Assembly: GCA_003492055.1 (NCBI GenBank)
Contig: DMZE01000243.1
Coordinates: 1-6,845 of the forward strand
DNA from: Cellvibrionales bacterium
Lineage (GTDB): Bacteria; Pseudomonadota; Gammaproteobacteria; Pseudomonadales; UBA7434
Direction of reading: 5' to 3'
DNA length: 6,845 bases
Shown piece after piece: positions 4,948 to 6,845 of this stretch; the stretch's first letter is position 1, and each line of letters opens with the position of its first letter. The position numbers and the translations under genes were made by a program. The notes under the pieces were generated by a model that was not told where the DNA came from, searched no databases, and saw only the letters and a program-made list of their open reading frames with translations.

Positions 4948-5025
4948 GAAATCATTAAACGGGTGATCATAGTCTTATCAATCGCCTTTTCTCATTTCTT
5001 TCAATTCCATTAATGGCTTTAATTT

Positions 5026-6237
5026 ATGGCAATAAACACCCTTAAGCGCAGCCTTAACCTTCCCCTACTCACACTTTATGGGCTTGGCACTATCCTTGGC
5101 GCTGGGGTTTATGTATTAGTGGGTAAAGTCGCAGGTATCGCCGGGCTATATGCACCCATAGCATTTTTAATATCCTCCATTGTTGCGATTTTTACTGGGC
5201 TTTCTTACGCAGCGCTCAGTGCGCGCTACCCTCGCAGCGCTGGCGAAGTGGTTTATATCAACCAAGCGTTTTCATCGGCAACGTTATCAACATGGGTAGG
5301 CTTGTGTGTTATTGCAACCGGGGTTGTATCTGCAGCCACCATGGTCAATGGTTTTATTGGCTACCTAGCGGTGTTCATCCAAATACCTTCAATACTCGCG
5401 GTCACCTTAATCGTGGCAGGTATTACCTTAATTGCCTGTTGGGGCATTATGGAGTCAGTCACTATTGCTGCATTGATTACCGTATTAGAAATAGTAGGAT
5501 TACTATTGGTTATTTACTCATTGAGAGTTGAGTTATTGACACTACCCGACCACTGGCAGAGTTTACTGCCACCACTGAATGGTGATATTTGGTTTGGCAT
5601 TTTATTGGGAGCTTTTTTAGCTTTTTACGCCTTTATAGGCTTTGAAGATATGGTGAATGTAGCCGAAGAAGTTGTACAGCCACAGCGCACATTACCGTTA
5701 GCTATTATCGCTGCTTTATTAATGGCATCAGCGCTTTATATATTAATTTCACTGGCAGCTGTTTTAACCCTCGCCCCCGAGGTTCTGAGTCAAAGTGACT
5801 CACCCATGGTGAAATTGATAGAACATCATAACCCTAAGCTCACCACCACGCTTGGAATTATTAGCCTAGTCGCTATTATTAACGGTGTGTTAGTGCAAGT
5901 GATTATGGGCTCACGAATTCTGTATGGTATGGCTAGCCAGCATTTCATTGCAAAACTATTCTCGCACGTTTCAACAAGAACGCAGACGCCAACCATCGCT
6001 ACTATCTTCATCGCCTTTATTGTGTGGTTACTGGCTTTGGGGTTTCCTCTGGTCACTCTTGCCAAGGCCACGAGTTTCATTATTATTATCGTATTTTCTC
6101 TTGTTAACTTTTCATTATTGATTATTCGGTATCGCGAAAAATCCTATCGACTATACGAGTTATTACTGCCGTTAACGGGAGGGATTCTCTGCTTAGCACT
6201 TTTGACATTACAGATAGCATCTTTAATGCGAGCCTAA
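5026..6237 (+). CDS. APC-family amino acid permease
   Basis: A 403-residue inner-membrane transporter with about 11-12 hydrophobic segments throughout. The first helix carries GLGTILGAGVYVLVG (19-33), the glycine-rich broken helix that binds substrate in the amino acid-polyamine-organocation superfamily. FIGFEDMVNVAEEVVQPQRTLP (203-224, given in two parts: FIGFEDMVNVAEE and VVQPQRTLP) is the TM6 unwound region with conserved Glu and Pro. MGSRILYGMA (294-303) and TPTIAT (321-326) are the family's TM8 and following loop. It resembles YfnA/CAT-type amino acid/H+ symporters; the substrate cannot be read. It is shorter than the usual 440-470 residues, missing terminal extension rather than core. 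The ATG at 5026 has almost no Shine-Dalgarno. A perfect FNR-type box upstream suggests induction at low oxygen. Confidence 0.92.
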   Translation: MAINTLKRSLNLPLLTLYGLGTILGAGVYVLVGKVAGIAGLYAPIAFLISSIVAIFTGLSYAALSARYPRSAGEVVYINQAFSSATLSTWVGLCVIATGVVSAATMVNGFIGYLAVFIQIPSILAVTLIVAGITLIACWGIMESVTIAALITVLEIVGLLLVIYSLRVELLTLPDHWQSLLPPLNGDIWFGILLGAFLAFYAFIGFEDMVNVAEEVVQPQRTLPLAIIAALLMASALYILISLAAVLTLAPEVLSQSDSPMVKLIEHHNPKLTTTLGIISLVAIINGVLVQVIMGSRILYGMASQHFIAKLFSHVSTRTQTPTIATIFIAFIVWLLALGFPLVTLAKATSFIIIIVFSLVNFSLLIIRYREKSYRLYELLLPLTGGILCLALLTLQIASLMRA

Positions 6238-6243
6238 AATTGT

Positions 6244-6263
6244 TTATTTAAAGCTTTAAATAA
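6244..6263. repeat. Perfect 20-bp AT-rich palindrome after the permease
   Basis: TTATTTAAAG followed directly by its reverse complement, seven bases after the permease stop. As RNA it could fold into an 8-bp A-U stem with an AGCU loop. It is too weak in G-C and lacks a U-tract, so it is a poor intrinsic terminator. It may be a protein site or a weak 3' end structure. Confidence 0.85.
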
Positions 6264-6418
6264 CTGACTTAAATCAATAACAAATCATATTTTGTGATAC
6301 AGGTCCGCAAAAATCGTGACCGTTATCGTCAATTCATCTAATCTTTTACATTATAGTTTCTGCCGCTTTAAACATTAATAAGCAGACACCCATAAACTTA
6401 ATGATAAAAGGAAAAACC

Positions 6419-6499
6419 ATGAAACTCTTCTTAGAAACCATTTGTATTGCAGTAATACTCACTGGTGTTGTTGGCTGCATTAATATTCCATTGGTCTAA
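6419..6499 (+). CDS. Mini-lipoprotein (26 aa), putative
   Basis: A 26-codon frame with a good ribosome-binding site, AAAGGA (6407-6412), 6 bp before the ATG. Residues 1-19 form a short signal peptide (MKLFLETICIAVILTGVVG), and VVG before Cys20 is a good lipobox. Only seven residues (CINIPLV) would remain after signal peptidase II cleavage. This recalls very small lipoproteins such as entericidins or lysis/release peptides in plan, though not in sequence. TATAGT (6352-6357) could be a -10, but no -35 is convincing. The stop codon lies in the loop of a 7-bp hairpin. It could also be a remnant, but the signal, lipobox and ribosome-binding site together favour a real gene. Confidence 0.55.
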   Translation: MKLFLETICIAVILTGVVGCINIPLV

Positions 6500-6507
6500 C
6501 GACCAAT
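6490..6507 (+). other. Hairpin with the mini-lipoprotein stop codon in its loop
   Basis: ATTGGTC-TAAC-GACCAAT gives a 7-bp stem and 4-nt loop, and the loop holds the TAA (6497-6499). No T-run follows, so it is not a standard terminator. It may protect the mRNA 3' end or affect termination of translation. Confidence 0.55.
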
Positions 6508-6530
6508 TACCGCCAACTAAACAGCTCAAT

Positions 6531-6560
6531 AAACACAAAGAAACACAAAGAAACACAAAG
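6531..6560 (+). repeat. Three exact 10-bp tandem repeats
   Basis: AAACACAAAG occurs three times without a break and is followed by more A-rich sequence (6561-6570). It lies between the mini-lipoprotein gene and the rnpB 3' end, outside any frame. Exact copies suggest recent slippage. Copy number may vary between strains. Confidence 0.95.
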
Positions 6561-6574
6561 AAAAAGAATCGATA

Positions 6575-6604
6575 AGATGCAAAGGTTTGGCAAGCATCTG
6601 CCAG
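6575..6604. other. Two competing short inverted repeats
   Basis: AGATGC (6575-6580) pairs with GCATCT (6594-6599), and TGGCA (6588-6592) pairs with TGCCA (6599-6603). The two overlap at T6599, so they cannot form together. Neither is followed by a T-run on either strand. They could be a weak transcript end or an alternative fold, and no function is claimed. Confidence 0.35.
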
Positions 6605-6633
6605 CCATCTACCTAGTACATCTCATGATAGAG

Positions 6634-6640
6634 AAAAAAA
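6634..6640 (-). terminator. T-run directly after the rnpB 3' end
   Basis: On the minus strand seven T residues follow the GGCCGGCTCTC that ends rnpB. That 3' end should pair with the RNA's own 5' end (helix P1, outside the window) rather than with a local hairpin. A G-C-rich stretch before a U-tract still fits intrinsic termination or a pause followed by 3' trimming. Confidence 0.45.

Positions 6641-6845
<205 letters not shown>

Noticed and set aside
5007..5016. CCATTAATGG palindrome just before the permease start
   Set aside because: A perfect 10-bp palindrome, but short and in AT-rich DNA; nothing else supports a role.
6282..6303. CRP-like half site near TTTTGTGATAC
   Set aside because: Only one half (TGTGA) is present; the opposite half is missing at the required spacing.

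Overview
The window looks like chromosomal DNA of a gammaproteobacterium with moderately low GC, plausibly a facultative or microaerophilic (perhaps aquatic) organism. The evidence is an RNase P RNA close to the E. coli type, a full-length HemN of the E. coli type, a tRNA-Arg(CCT) with encoded CCA, and two FNR/Anr-like boxes. No transposase, integrase, phage gene or CRISPR array is visible. The genus cannot be named from the sequence alone.

Layout from left to right. (1) 54-835: a small XRE-type regulator (minus strand) diverges from a cysteine-rich predicted lipoprotein (plus strand). The lipoprotein has a good sigma70-like promoter whose -35 box lies inside a small palindrome, so local repression by the XRE protein is a natural model. 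(2) 836-1175: no conventional gene. It holds three 24-bp tandem repeats that are translated in frame as part of a 34-residue hydrophobic microprotein (921-1025). Two copies carry GGAGG just before an in-frame ATG and the third carries a weaker version, so nested peptides are possible. A weak antisense promoter faces it. (3) 1176-1252: tRNA-Arg(CCT). (4) 1342-2796 minus: hemN, with an FNR-like box placed as in a class II FNR-activated promoter. (5) 3122-3538 plus: a small membrane protein with an LPGQG motif (PGPGW-like). It converges on, and overlaps by 8 bp, a minus-strand pair: a six-helix membrane protein (3531-4190) coupled by a TAATG junction to an upstream gene for a coiled-coil/membrane protein with a conserved-looking Cys-x2-Cys...Cys-x3-His set (4190-4789). 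(6) 4934-4947: a perfect FNR-type box between that pair and a divergent APC-family permease (5026-6237). (7) 6238-6640: AT-rich DNA with a perfect 20-bp palindrome, a 26-codon mini-lipoprotein gene whose stop codon sits in a hairpin loop, and three exact 10-bp repeats. (8) 6641-6845 minus: the 3' part of rnpB, running off the window.

The clearest shared theme is low-oxygen control. Anaerobic haem synthesis (hemN) and the amino-acid permease both carry FNR/Anr-type boxes upstream. The less ordinary parts are the repeat-built microprotein locus at 900-1090, the XRE/Cys-rich lipoprotein pair, and the mini-lipoprotein at 6419. All regulatory calls were made by eye.
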